DNA of 64,000 nt from NCBI GenBank assembly GCA_017477505.1, contig JAFUVQ010000060.1, positions 248,001-312,000 on the forward strand, read 5' to 3'. Position numbers and translations under genes: made by a program. Shown here one piece after another: positions 18,920 to 26,764 of the stretch. This stretch comes from Eubacterium sp. GTDB taxonomy: Bacteria; Bacillota; Clostridia; Lachnospirales; Lachnospiraceae. The notes under the pieces were generated by a model. The model was given only the letters and a program-made list of their open reading frames with translations. It had not been told where the DNA came from and made no database searches. Every line of letters starts with the position of its first letter. The stretch's first letter is position 1.

Positions 18920-20827
18920 TTAAGCAAAATCCTCATCAGAAAAATCATTTGCATATGTGAAACTAAGCATTATAGTTGTAATAAATCCACTTTCTACATC
19001 AAGAAGTGAAGAGTCAAATACTGTCCCAGGAAATCCATTCTCAATAACATCTCTCTGGTGATTTCCTCTTATCATGTATTTATCCATCTTATCTTCTTTG
19101 ACTATTATCAGTTTCTTTCCAGCTATCTCGCTTTTTATAATTGGATTTGAATTAATACTATTTTTGATTTTATTAATTCGTTCTGAAACCATCGCCTGAT
19201 TAATTGTATTTCTAATCAACGCAAAAAGATCGTTAGAACTACCACGCGGCGGAGCAACCGGAATTGACTCTGTCATTCCATCAGAAGTAGTAATAAGCAA
19301 CTCCATCGTCCCAGGAATTGGTCCTTTAAAAATAGTATTTATAAGAAGAATCAATGTTCCTACTATTACAGCCAATGCCAAAACCGCACAAATAACAATT
19401 ATCAATATATTATCTTTTTTTACAGGTTGTGGTGGAGTTGGTCCAGGCTTCGATGAGCCACCTTTATTTTCAGAAACCGTCACATTTAGTTTATTGGCAT
19501 CTGTAGACTGAATCACATTCCCTTTAGTTGTAAGCTTAATTCCAAGTGTGTAATTTCCCTTGTCAGTAAACTGATAATCCGTATGAATTTCCGCTTGATT
19601 TATATCCATCTGGCTTTTGCCAACTTCATTTCCTTTATCATCCCAAATCACAAGTTCAGCATCTATGTCCGAATATGCCTCAAGATCATCTATTATACTT
19701 CCATCATCAATATAGTAGACAGCTCCTGAAACAGAAAAAGAAGTGTTTGTTTCTGTGGTATCAGGCTGTCCGTCTTTAAACTTTACTTCAAGATTCTGAT
19801 AATAAATAAGAACATCCACATGCACAAGCTGCTTAATATCACTTGAAACAGAAACAGTCCAATCTCCAGCTTCCGGTTGTAGAAGTTTAATGGTAAGTGA
19901 ATTGCCATTTGACAGCGTTTTATAATCTATTCCATCTATAGCATCTTTTCCATCCGGCTTTTTAACTCCAAATTCAATGTTATCGTCATGATCAATCTTA
20001 ATGTCCGCTTCAAATACATTGTCATCAATCTGTATAGGAACATCGACCGCCTGTCCATTTCCCGGAAGATTTACATCCTGTCCTTTTTCAGAGCCATCCT
20101 GACCATTTAGTTCCTTAAGAATCCCACTGATATTTGTAGTTAAATCTTCAGGAGTGTTTGGAAAATAAGATTTTCCATTCGTTTCGCTCGCGATAGTATC
20201 AATACAGTTCTTATAAGTATCATCTGTTGGATTAAGTCCTATAGAATAAATCGGATAGTTTTTAGCAGCGGCAGCCTTAATCGAATCATCCAATCTTTTT
20301 TCAGCCTCATCGGCAGAAACACCTGATTTTGCTACATCGTTCTGACCATCTGTCAAAAGTATTATAGCCTTGCTATGATTTGGAACGCCAAATTCATCAA
20401 GCTGAGAAATAGCCGACTCAAGTCCCGCTCCAATATTAGTATAATCACCATTTCTCTTTATTCTTGTATCAACAAAGTTATTAATCTCATCACGATCAGT
20501 TTCGCTTCTTATCTCTCTAAGATTAAACCTGTCAACTTCCTCAAGTGAATACGAAACAACACCCAACTGATCTCCAACATCAGGTCTTGTTGCAAAAAAA
20601 GCTTTAATTGCCTGAAGCGTAAGTTTATTAGGATCAGTCTTTTGCATAGAACCTGAATCGTCTATTACAAAAACTATATCAAAGTTTTTTGTTCCTCCAA
20701 GCCCATTACTTTGTTCAGCGTATACAGCTTCTGAATTCACCATTAGGGAAATAATCATAAATAGGACTAGAAAAATAGGAATAACTGTTTTTTCTCTCTT
20801 TACTACCCTTGACACACTTGAACGCAT
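18920..20827 (-). CDS. Secreted/membrane-anchored vWA protein
   Basis: A 635-residue protein. The signal peptide covers residues 1-37 (VIPIFLVLFMIISLMV, cleavage near VYAEQ). The vWA domain runs from about 48 to 240 with an intact MIDAS start, DDSGSM, at 56-61 and LLTDGQND later. Beta-sandwich segments follow, then a Pro-rich hinge, one TM helix (about 470-495, ILIIVICAVLALAVIVGTLI), and a cytoplasmic C-terminal domain of about 135 residues ending in an acidic tail (DFSDEDFA). It can therefore carry a signal between the outside and the tubulin-like protein encoded 55 bases downstream. A consensus promoter and a putative two-site operator lie directly upstream, so it heads the operon. Confidence 0.88.
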   Translation of the reverse strand: MRSSVSRVVKREKTVIPIFLVLFMIISLMVNSEAVYAEQSNGLGGTKNFDIVFVIDDSGSMQKTDPNKLTLQAIKAFFATRPDVGDQLGVVSYSLEEVDRFNLREIRSETDRDEINNFVDTRIKRNGDYTNIGAGLESAISQLDEFGVPNHSKAIILLTDGQNDVAKSGVSADEAEKRLDDSIKAAAAKNYPIYSIGLNPTDDTYKNCIDTIASETNGKSYFPNTPEDLTTNISGILKELNGQDGSEKGQDVNLPGNGQAVDVPIQIDDNVFEADIKIDHDDNIEFGVKKPDGKDAIDGIDYKTLSNGNSLTIKLLQPEAGDWTVSVSSDIKQLVHVDVLIYYQNLEVKFKDGQPDTTETNTSFSVSGAVYYIDDGSIIDDLEAYSDIDAELVIWDDKGNEVGKSQMDINQAEIHTDYQFTDKGNYTLGIKLTTKGNVIQSTDANKLNVTVSENKGGSSKPGPTPPQPVKKDNILIIVICAVLALAVIVGTLILLINTIFKGPIPGTMELLITTSDGMTESIPVAPPRGSSNDLFALIRNTINQAMVSERINKIKNSINSNPIIKSEIAGKKLIIVKEDKMDKYMIRGNHQRDVIENGFPGTVFDSSLLDVESGFITTIMLSFTYANDFSDEDFA

Positions 20828-20886
20828 TTACGTTTCCTCTTTTCCAAATATAGACTTTTGCTTTATTAGCAAAAACAGACAAACAC

Positions 20887-20916
20887 ATTATAATTTATTT
20901 GAGTATGTTTTGTCAA
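20887..20916 (-). promoter_or_regulatory. Consensus sigma-A promoter of the vWA/tubulin-like operon
   Basis: On the minus strand TTGACA (20916-20911) and TATAAT (20892-20887) are both perfect consensus boxes, 18 bp apart. They lie 60 bases upstream of the vWA start. The spacer contains TACTCA, one half of the repeated motif annotated next, so a bound regulator would cover the promoter. Confidence 0.85.
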
Positions 20917-20934
20917 TTATTGCTCATTTGAGTA
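20900..20934 (-). promoter_or_regulatory. Putative two-site operator (TACTCA pair, 29 bp apart)
   Basis: TACTCAAATGA at 20934-20924 is followed by a second TACTCAAAT whose first base is exactly 29 bp downstream, inside the promoter spacer. The same 11-base word and the same 29 bp spacing occur upstream of the XRE regulator at 27.2 kb, and a weaker copy lies upstream of its paralogue at 31.9 kb. Repression by an XRE protein is inferred. Confidence 0.6.
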
Positions 20935-20945
20935 CCTGTGAAAAA

Positions 20946-22244
20946 TCACCCAAGATAATTAGTTTTTACAACATGAAAACCTTTTTCATCCTGAGACAAT
21001 AGAACAGCACCACCTTCAAGAGTTGTAAATTCTTCCGGACGTATCCGGTCAAACAACTGCTCATGAATACCAGTACCTTTGTTCATCCCCGCAAAAGGAC
21101 TGAATGCCCCTTGAGAAGTTCCATTATTTACACTTTCAAACTGTCTCAGATACTGTCCTATACTTCCTGAATAAACTTCAGCTGTTTTTGCATTTGGACA
21201 ATTCATGATTACGGCAGTATTCATTTTATGCAACGAATATTGTGCATCGTTTTCAGAGTCCCCAAAAACACTTTGAATGCTGTCAGCGGACAAAACCACA
21301 GAAAACGGTAATGTCGGAGCTTTTAGTATTTGAGTATTTAACACTGTATTACTTACATTAATCGAATCTAGCACAAGCATAAAATGTTTGCCCTTATCCA
21401 TAAGTGAATTAATCTCCGATGCAAGATAATCCAGCACATATGTATTTGAAGGGGTATAAATTGAAAGAATGTTCTTCATTTCAACCGCACTTATTATGCT
21501 TACATTAGTTGCCTCTTCATGTCTTTTTTGCCATATCCTCCCATCCAGATGACTGGCAAAAGCATTAACATCAGCCCTGACCTGGAAAGAAATATTATCT
21601 TGTTTTAACAAACTGAATATTCTTTCTCTATCATAAACAGATACATCATTTTGTTCATAAGAAGAAGCTCCTAATCTTCCACTAGAGGCCGAAAAACATT
21701 CTTTTTCAATTGTCTCCACATCCATATTTACGATGCTTAATATAGCATCTAAATCTATTATCTCATTTTTGCCCTCAAGAATATCTATATAACAATTCAA
21801 GGCATCAGAGCATTTATGTTGCTGCATATAGGATGGATTATCCATTGAAAGCTGAGGATATATAGTTTCAACTATCCTCTCTCTATTCATCCCATAGAGC
21901 GGTTCATATAGCATATTATCCCCGCTTATATGACATTGTGAAACACGTCCACCTTGTTTTGCCAGCCTCTGATATAATCCAGGAAATAGTTTTATAATTC
22001 TAGAGATATCATTTATCAACCCTGGATTATTATGGATAATTATCACTCCAATATTTCCATAACATCTTGCAATTGCCTCAAGAACTATCCTATTCCTTTT
22101 GGATAGACTGCCACCATATATCGCCATATTCTCGCGTTTGGAAAAATCAGCAAGCCAATCACCTATAGCCTCTGCTTTAGTAAGCGTCACCCCTCTATTA
22201 GTTCTATTATTATAATTCAGGTTTTCTTTGCTCATTCTTTTCAT
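20946..22244 (-). CDS. Degenerate VirD4/HerA-like ATPase paralogue (predicted inactive)
   Basis: A 432-residue protein from the ATG at 22244 with GAGGAA upstream; a TTG two codons earlier is the alternative. Its layout parallels the active ATPase encoded immediately upstream: a P-loop region at the front, a Walker-B-like LVLDS, a PFSVVLSADSIQSVFG segment matching KVIAGIQSINQLF in the neighbour, and a C-terminal LEGGAVLLSQDEKGFHV strand pair. The P-loop reads YGGSLSKRN, without the Gly-Lys-Thr needed to hold phosphates, and the Walker B lacks the catalytic Glu. It probably arose by duplication and now serves as a structural partner in a mixed ring. No TM segment is seen. Confidence 0.7.
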   Translation of the reverse strand: MKRMSKENLNYNNRTNRGVTLTKAEAIGDWLADFSKRENMAIYGGSLSKRNRIVLEAIARCYGNIGVIIIHNNPGLINDISRIIKLFPGLYQRLAKQGGRVSQCHISGDNMLYEPLYGMNRERIVETIYPQLSMDNPSYMQQHKCSDALNCYIDILEGKNEIIDLDAILSIVNMDVETIEKECFSASSGRLGASSYEQNDVSVYDRERIFSLLKQDNISFQVRADVNAFASHLDGRIWQKRHEEATNVSIISAVEMKNILSIYTPSNTYVLDYLASEINSLMDKGKHFMLVLDSINVSNTVLNTQILKAPTLPFSVVLSADSIQSVFGDSENDAQYSLHKMNTAVIMNCPNAKTAEVYSGSIGQYLRQFESVNNGTSQGAFSPFAGMNKGTGIHEQLFDRIRPEEFTTLEGGAVLLSQDEKGFHVVKTNYLG

Positions 22245-22246
22245 AA

Positions 22247-23575
22247 TCAATTTCCTCTGTACTCCTGAAATTTGAAGAAGAATGGAACTTCAACATCAGA
22301 AAGACCAATTATAGCCTCACCGGTTTTTAGCCTCATCTGATCCCATGTTTCAACAGCATACCCCTCTCTTTCTCTTATCTCTATGCTCTTATCTATCCCT
22401 GTATATTCATAGCCGATAACATTATTCCCAAAAACCTCAGATACATATTGTCTTGATGCATTATCCGATGTATGAAAGGCGAAAAGGTTTGAAAACCCAC
22501 CAGCAAGCACATGTCCTTTGGCGTCACCATATATATCAAACAACTGGTTAATTGACTGTATACCAGCTATTACCTTAACACCTTTACTCCTCCCAAAATT
22601 AAGAGCGTCGTCAAGATGCTGTAACTTTGGTAAAAGTTTTAATTCATCAAGAATAAGATATACGTTTCCTTCTTCTTTATCCCCTCTTCCCAGTGCTTCC
22701 TGCAAAGCCAAATCAATCAGTAATCTGTATATTGGAGTCATAGTTTCCCCCGTAGTCAGATCATACTCAACAAAAACCGTATTTCCTCCTTTATTTTTTA
22801 CGGTATTTCTCATTGAAAATCTTCCCTGACTATCATCATCAGCGAAAACCCCCAAAAAGCAATCGTATAGCATATTCTTAAGTTCAGCAAAAACACCTAA
22901 TGCCTGATTAGAACTACCATCTCCAAAATATGAAAGCATTCCTCTCATATCGCTATAGGAACTGAACACACGAATATATTTACTAACATCAGCTTTTTGA
23001 ATATAGCTGACTAAATGCTTATTTGTAAGCTGTTCTCTCCCAAGAGCTGGATTTTTCTCAACCTGACGTATGAAATAAATAATCAGATGTGCAAAAATAT
23101 CTCTTGCAGCATTTGAAAAAAAAGGTTGCGATTCAGATCCTCTTCCGACAAACAATCCTGCAGCTATCTCCCGGGCATTCATCTCATAGTCCTCAGGATT
23201 CATTCCATCTGCAAGAACCTCATCGAACAGATTCCATCTTTCACTCAGTTTTCTATATTCCTTCCCATTTCCCAGAACTATATCACTTTCTCTGCCAAAA
23301 TTATTATAGAAATCACCCTTTGTATCAAACACGATAAAAACATCATTACTGTTTCGTCTACTTAACAACTGACTAAACATCAGATTGAATACATTCGTCT
23401 TACCGGAGCCTGCTCCTCCCAAAAGGAGTGTATGTCTCGAAAGCATGCTTTCATTTAAGGAAAAGTAAAACTTATCCGGTTCATAAGCATCGAACAAATT
23501 AATAATTCCGTCCTGCAGCGGTCGTTTAATTCCGTCCTGTAATTCGATTCCAAGAACAGTCTTTTTATTGTTCAA
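22247..23575 (-). CDS. VirD4/TraG/HerA-like ATPase
   Basis: A 442-residue ATPase starting with TTG at 23575, supported by GAGGTGA eight bases upstream and by the absence of a nearby ATG. Motifs: Walker A LLGGAGSGKTNVF at about 51-63, IVFDTKGDFY at about 81-90, Walker B VYLILDELKLLP near 305, and the sensor-like IAGIQSINQLFDIYG typical of TraG/VirD4 coupling proteins. Those proteins pump DNA or protein through membranes, but this one has no TM helices of its own. The small membrane protein encoded immediately upstream may provide them. Its stop nearly touches the start of the degenerate paralogue, so the two are likely made in equal amounts. No relaxase or VirB4 is nearby, so conjugation is unlikely. 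Confidence 0.85.
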   Translation of the reverse strand: MNNKKTVLGIELQDGIKRPLQDGIINLFDAYEPDKFYFSLNESMLSRHTLLLGGAGSGKTNVFNLMFSQLLSRRNSNDVFIVFDTKGDFYNNFGRESDIVLGNGKEYRKLSERWNLFDEVLADGMNPEDYEMNAREIAAGLFVGRGSESQPFFSNAARDIFAHLIIYFIRQVEKNPALGREQLTNKHLVSYIQKADVSKYIRVFSSYSDMRGMLSYFGDGSSNQALGVFAELKNMLYDCFLGVFADDDSQGRFSMRNTVKNKGGNTVFVEYDLTTGETMTPIYRLLIDLALQEALGRGDKEEGNVYLILDELKLLPKLQHLDDALNFGRSKGVKVIAGIQSINQLFDIYGDAKGHVLAGGFSNLFAFHTSDNASRQYVSEVFGNNVIGYEYTGIDKSIEIREREGYAVETWDQMRLKTGEAIIGLSDVEVPFFFKFQEYRGN

Positions 23576-23581
23576 AGTTTG

Positions 23582-24115
23582 TCACCTCGCAACTAATCCT
23601 ACGATAAAAATAATAATACTGATGATAGCCAGAATAACAACTAACGAAGGAAACAGCATACATATAAGAATTAATACAGAACTGAAAAAATATACCAATA
23701 AGGCAGTTCCAATTCCTGATCCACGTCCCATACCAAATATGGTTATTCCGCAAAGAAGTGCAGATAATAAAACCCATATCATTATTTTCTTCACTATGCT
23801 TTCAAACCACGCATGCAGTCCATGAAAACCTCCTCCATCAATACCCACGATTTTTACTGTAACGATATAAACAACTACTATCAGTACTATAGTTACAATG
23901 AATTTTATTAGATCTAGTCCATTGAAAGAAAAAGCACTGAAATCAATTCCTTTTCCTAAAGATATACCAGCGCCTCTTCCACCTTTTCTTTTTCTGGTGT
24001 CAACAGGCAAATTCCAATCATCAGTAGCTGAGTCATCATTCCAACCATCTTCGGAAAAGCCATCAAATCCATTAGAACTTATATCTGTATCATCCCATAC
24101 GCTTCTTCTTTTCAT
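23582..24115 (-). CDS. Small polytopic membrane protein with acidic/basic N-terminus
   Basis: A 177-residue protein. The first 55 residues are soluble, acidic and aromatic (GFDGFSEDGWNDDSATDDW) and end in a basic patch (DTRKRKGGRG). Three to four TM helices follow (IVTIVLIVVVYIVTVKIV; IMIWVLLSALLCGITIF; GTALLVYFFSSVLILICM; a last Ile-rich helix). The acidic-aromatic plus basic head closely resembles that of the polytopic vWA protein at 7.5-8.9 kb. It lies directly before the TTG-initiated ATPase and could be its membrane dock. Family unknown. Confidence 0.8.
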   Translation of the reverse strand: MKRRSVWDDTDISSNGFDGFSEDGWNDDSATDDWNLPVDTRKRKGGRGAGISLGKGIDFSAFSFNGLDLIKFIVTIVLIVVVYIVTVKIVGIDGGGFHGLHAWFESIVKKIMIWVLLSALLCGITIFGMGRGSGIGTALLVYFFSSVLILICMLFPSLVVILAIISIIIFIVGLVAR

Positions 24116-24133
24116 AGCAAACTTGAATCCCTT

Positions 24134-25213
24134 CTACATATCAATCCCAAAACTGTTATCAGCGCCTTCTGTCATTTGATCAATCCCACTATCAATTCCG
24201 TCAACAGTCTGATCTATTCCATCATCAATTCCATCAACTGCATTCTCAATTCCTTCGTCAACCCTGTCAATCGCACTGTCTATCCCATCATCTATTTCAT
24301 CAACTGTATGTTCAATCCCTTCATCTATCTTATCAATTCCTTCATCAATACTATCATCTATCTCATTGACTGTATGCTCAATCCCTTCATCTACTCTATC
24401 GATGGCCGAATCTATCCCATCATCTATTTCATCAACCGTATCATTTATTCCATTATCTATTCCATCAACAAAATTATCTAATGGGTCACTTTCTTCAGCT
24501 TGACTATTTGTACCATATACTCCGTTTCTTAATTCTGTCATAGATTCCTCTCTTTTCCGGCTAATTATAGCCTCCATTTCAGGGCCGTCCTCCATCCCAT
24601 CACTTCTCATCTCATCCCTAAGGATTTCCATATACTGATCTATAGCTTTCTCGCCACTAGCCATCAATTCTTCCTTTGTCGGATCACGGTAGTAATCATT
24701 TTTTAACACCAGTGTTTTTGCCATTTTTTCTTCCTCATCTTCCCATAACTCCAACATCTCATCTGCTTCTTCAGGAAGTGAAAACTCTTCTGACTCAAGG
24801 TTCTCATTTGTCATAGAATAGTAATCAACTTCTTTTTTTTCACCATCAAAAATTTCAGTTTTAGCCGTTATTACGTCCGGTCTCGATGATGCACCATGAT
24901 ATACAGGTTCAACTTCTACATAAACATCATTACCTTTCTCAAGATTATCAGCCCACCAATTCTCAAGACTTTTATATGAGCCTCGATTTATGTGTTTGTC
25001 TTCTGGAACCAGGTTTTCCTTTTTCCCCGAACCCGCAAATCTCGTTCCAATTAGGTGACCGCCATCATCATTTTCTCGGCGATATTCCCCTCCTACAGTT
25101 CTCTGTGCATAAGCATCTCTCTCCCCTTCTTCAAGTTTAAGCTGCCCTCCGGCATAGACTACTTGTCCTAGGTCATTTGCTTTATACTCATATCCTTCAT
25201 TTTGTTTTTCCAT
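24134..25213 (-). CDS. DNA/RNA non-specific endonuclease-like protein with hendecad-repeat tail
   Basis: A 359-residue protein from the ATG at 25213, with AGGGGGA at the right spacing; an ATG at 25219 is too close to that site. Residues 10-125 match the bacterial toxin-type Endonuclea_NS family: GQVVYAGGQLKL, then DDGGHLIGTRFAGSG (about 49-63) with the catalytic His, then NLVPEDKHINRG (67-78) with the metal-binding Asn, then WWADNLEKGNDVYVEVEPVY. Residues 130-245 are acidic helices. Residues 249-350 are about nine tandem 11-residue units (such as DDGIDSAIDRV and DEGIEHTVDEI), expected to form a long amphipathic helix or coiled coil. There is no signal peptide. It is the likely effector of the cluster; no cognate immunity gene is certain. 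Confidence 0.8.
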   Translation of the reverse strand: MEKQNEGYEYKANDLGQVVYAGGQLKLEEGERDAYAQRTVGGEYRRENDDGGHLIGTRFAGSGKKENLVPEDKHINRGSYKSLENWWADNLEKGNDVYVEVEPVYHGASSRPDVITAKTEIFDGEKKEVDYYSMTNENLESEEFSLPEEADEMLELWEDEEEKMAKTLVLKNDYYRDPTKEELMASGEKAIDQYMEILRDEMRSDGMEDGPEMEAIISRKREESMTELRNGVYGTNSQAEESDPLDNFVDGIDNGINDTVDEIDDGIDSAIDRVDEGIEHTVNEIDDSIDEGIDKIDEGIEHTVDEIDDGIDSAIDRVDEGIENAVDGIDDGIDQTVDGIDSGIDQMTEGADNSFGIDM

Positions 25214-25251
25214 AAACATCCCCCTAAAAGGACAATAAGTTTCATTTGTTT

Positions 25252-25257
25252 ATTATA
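25252..25257 (-). promoter_or_regulatory. Candidate -10 box for the nuclease operon
   Basis: TATAAT on the minus strand lies 39 bases upstream of the nuclease start. The matching -35 (TTCAAA at 18 bp) is poor. The TACTCA operator motif of the downstream operon is absent here, so this promoter may be controlled differently. Confidence 0.4.
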
Positions 25258-25301
25258 TCAATTTATAATCTTCTTTTGAAGCTTATTTTGAATAATATAA
25301 A

Positions 25302-25326
25302 AGACCAGTTCCACTAGAACCAGCCC
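25302..25326 (-). terminator. Rho-independent terminator after the 221-residue protein gene
   Basis: On the minus strand GGGCTGGTTC and GAACTGGTCT form a ten-pair stem with several G-U pairs and a five-base loop, followed by TTTTATATT. It separates the upstream accessory gene from the nuclease operon promoter. Confidence 0.65.
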
Positions 25327-25448
25327 TTTATATACAACAACCGTTCCATATATACAATTTACTGTTTGCTCAAAACCTTTGAATCCCCATATTATGTAAA
25401 TCTGCCTTCGCCAAGAGTGTTTATTGCCGCGCAATATAATACCCAGTC

Positions 25449-26114
25449 TTATAACAAAGCTACTAATTTTAGTCCATGATATATTGTTCCCACACAAGGA
25501 TCGAACGCCTGAAAATTGTCGCAACGCGAGACTGCTTGTTTGTTAAAACAATCATAGGCGCACTGGTAAATAATAGTCTTTTCAATCAGATTATACTTTT
25601 CCTCCAATAGTTCTCTATCCAAATCTTCTAAGAATTCATTCCACGAAACATTCCAATTCTTGTCCATATCGACAATTGCAATGGCATCATTCATACAAAT
25701 ATAGATTATATAGTTGGAATTTTTTCCATTAAAAGCAATTCGGAACGTCGCCAGAACTTGACCACTGCCAAATAACGATTGATCATTAACTAAGAAATAG
25801 ATTTGCGTTTTATCATATTGTGTAAACTGCAATTGTTTCACGTTATTGCAAAAGACAAACGACTGTTTATACTTTTGTATAAAAGGTTGAAAATCTGTCG
25901 GACATTTAATAAAGTATGGTGGAGTATTATTAATGTATAATTGATACAAAGAATTATTAGCTGTTGATAAGTCTGCCATATTATACACTCCCGCTTCCGT
26001 ATTTCGTGGATATCCTCCAACCTGATTCCACATTCTTATCCGTTCACTTTCTAATGCAGACATTTTGTTCATTTTATATAGCACTTCATTTATTTCATCA
26101 TTTGCATTACTCAT
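25449..26114 (-). CDS. Unknown 221-residue protein, possibly SUKH (SMI1/KNR4)-like
   Basis: GGGGGA precedes the ATG. There is no TM or signal peptide. The middle (DFQPFIQKYKQSFVF, then YIIYICMNDAIAIVDM and SWNEFLEDLDREL) has the rhythm of SUKH superfamily proteins, many of which are immunity proteins against nuclease toxins, but the diagnostic W and NG residues are not convincing. The C-terminus contains several Cys residues. It lies one terminator away from the nuclease-like gene on the same strand, so an immunity role is possible though unproven. I am not sure of the family. Confidence 0.6.
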   Translation of the reverse strand: MSNANDEINEVLYKMNKMSALESERIRMWNQVGGYPRNTEAGVYNMADLSTANNSLYQLYINNTPPYFIKCPTDFQPFIQKYKQSFVFCNNVKQLQFTQYDKTQIYFLVNDQSLFGSGQVLATFRIAFNGKNSNYIIYICMNDAIAIVDMDKNWNVSWNEFLEDLDRELLEEKYNLIEKTIIYQCAYDCFNKQAVSRCDNFQAFDPCVGTIYHGLKLVALL

Positions 26115-26277
26115 AAATATAATCCCCCAAACAATATCATCATATGCAAAAAGTTATATTATTACAGTATGAATAATTACTTCTGAAAGAACTCTGCAGT
26201 CCACTTTTTCATTTCACATTTATGTATTCTATTTTCAAACAAATCACCCCATAACACAGATAAGCACTTAACTGTTT

Positions 26278-26700
26278 TTATACCTCGATAATAATTGATT
26301 CTTTGTACACAGAAGCCTCAGAATTTGTATTGCTTAAACCACAAATATATCTATATGCGAATATTTGTCTCTCTTCAAGTACATATATTAGCATATATAA
26401 TTGATCTATATTATTTACTCTGCAAATAGCATCCGCGTATTCTTTGTCCGAAAAGGATAAAAATCTATTTCGCATATGACTATGAATTATCCCTTCAAAA
26501 ACAATCCCTGTATCACTCCATTCCTCGAGAATTGTGTTTAAATAAAAAGTATTCGGAATATACTCTCCTTTATCACCTTTTCTATCAAAAACAAAAGTAT
26601 TAATTATCCCGCCGGAAGATCCGATTATTCCTCCTGACTCTACATTAATACTTCCAATCTCCCTTTTTATATTATTAACAACAGCCTGTGTAATCTTCAT
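26278..26700 (-). CDS. JAMM/JAB (MPN) metalloprotease-like protein
   Basis: A 140-residue single-domain protein. The JAMM elements are present in order: Glu in VESGGIIGSSGG (about residue 21), HSH in EGIIHSHMRN, and SFSD just after, which gives H-x-H-x6-S-x2-D, one residue shorter than the usual x7. Such domains remove ubiquitin-like proteins or cleave C-terminal tails; in bacteria they occur with ubiquitin-like conjugation and conflict systems. No ubiquitin-like, E1 or E2 gene is visible nearby. The ATG lacks an obvious Shine-Dalgarno and a strong hairpin lies 17 bases upstream. It lies between the unknown 221-residue gene and the Cys-rich gene. Confidence 0.75.
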   Translation of the reverse strand: MKITQAVVNNIKREIGSINVESGGIIGSSGGIINTFVFDRKGDKGEYIPNTFYLNTILEEWSDTGIVFEGIIHSHMRNRFLSFSDKEYADAICRVNNIDQLYMLIYVLEERQIFAYRYICGLSNTNSEASVYKESIIIEV

Positions 26701-26716
26701 TTGTTAATTAATTACA

Positions 26717-26751
26717 AATAGAGTTGTCAAATCCTCTTTGACAACTCTATT
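26717..26751. terminator. Strong hairpin between the Cys-rich gene and the JAB gene
   Basis: Two exact 15-base arms (starting AATAGAGTTG and TTTGACAACT) flank a five-base loop. The minus-strand tail is only moderately T-rich (TTTGTAATT). It probably ends the Cys-rich transcript, and it also sits in the leader region of the JAB gene. Confidence 0.6.
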
Positions 26752-26764
26752 TATTCTTTTACCA

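Noticed and set aside
20946-23575. Conjugative element suggested by VirD4-like ATPases
   Set aside because: No relaxase, VirB4, integrase or oriT-like repeat was seen nearby, and the ATPases lack their own TM helices.
24176-24481. Repeat-rich region that at first looks like a CRISPR array, and an open frame on the plus strand there
   Set aside because: The repeats are in-frame 33- and 66-base units of the nuclease tail on the minus strand, with no spacers or palindromic repeats; the plus-strand frame is its mirror.
1-25213. Type VII (ESX) secretion locus
   Set aside because: No WXG100-sized proteins, no EssC-type multi-ATPase and no YukD-like protein were found.
25258-25524. An 88-codon minus-strand frame
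   Set aside because: It overlaps the 221-residue gene in another frame, has no ribosome site and runs through a terminator.
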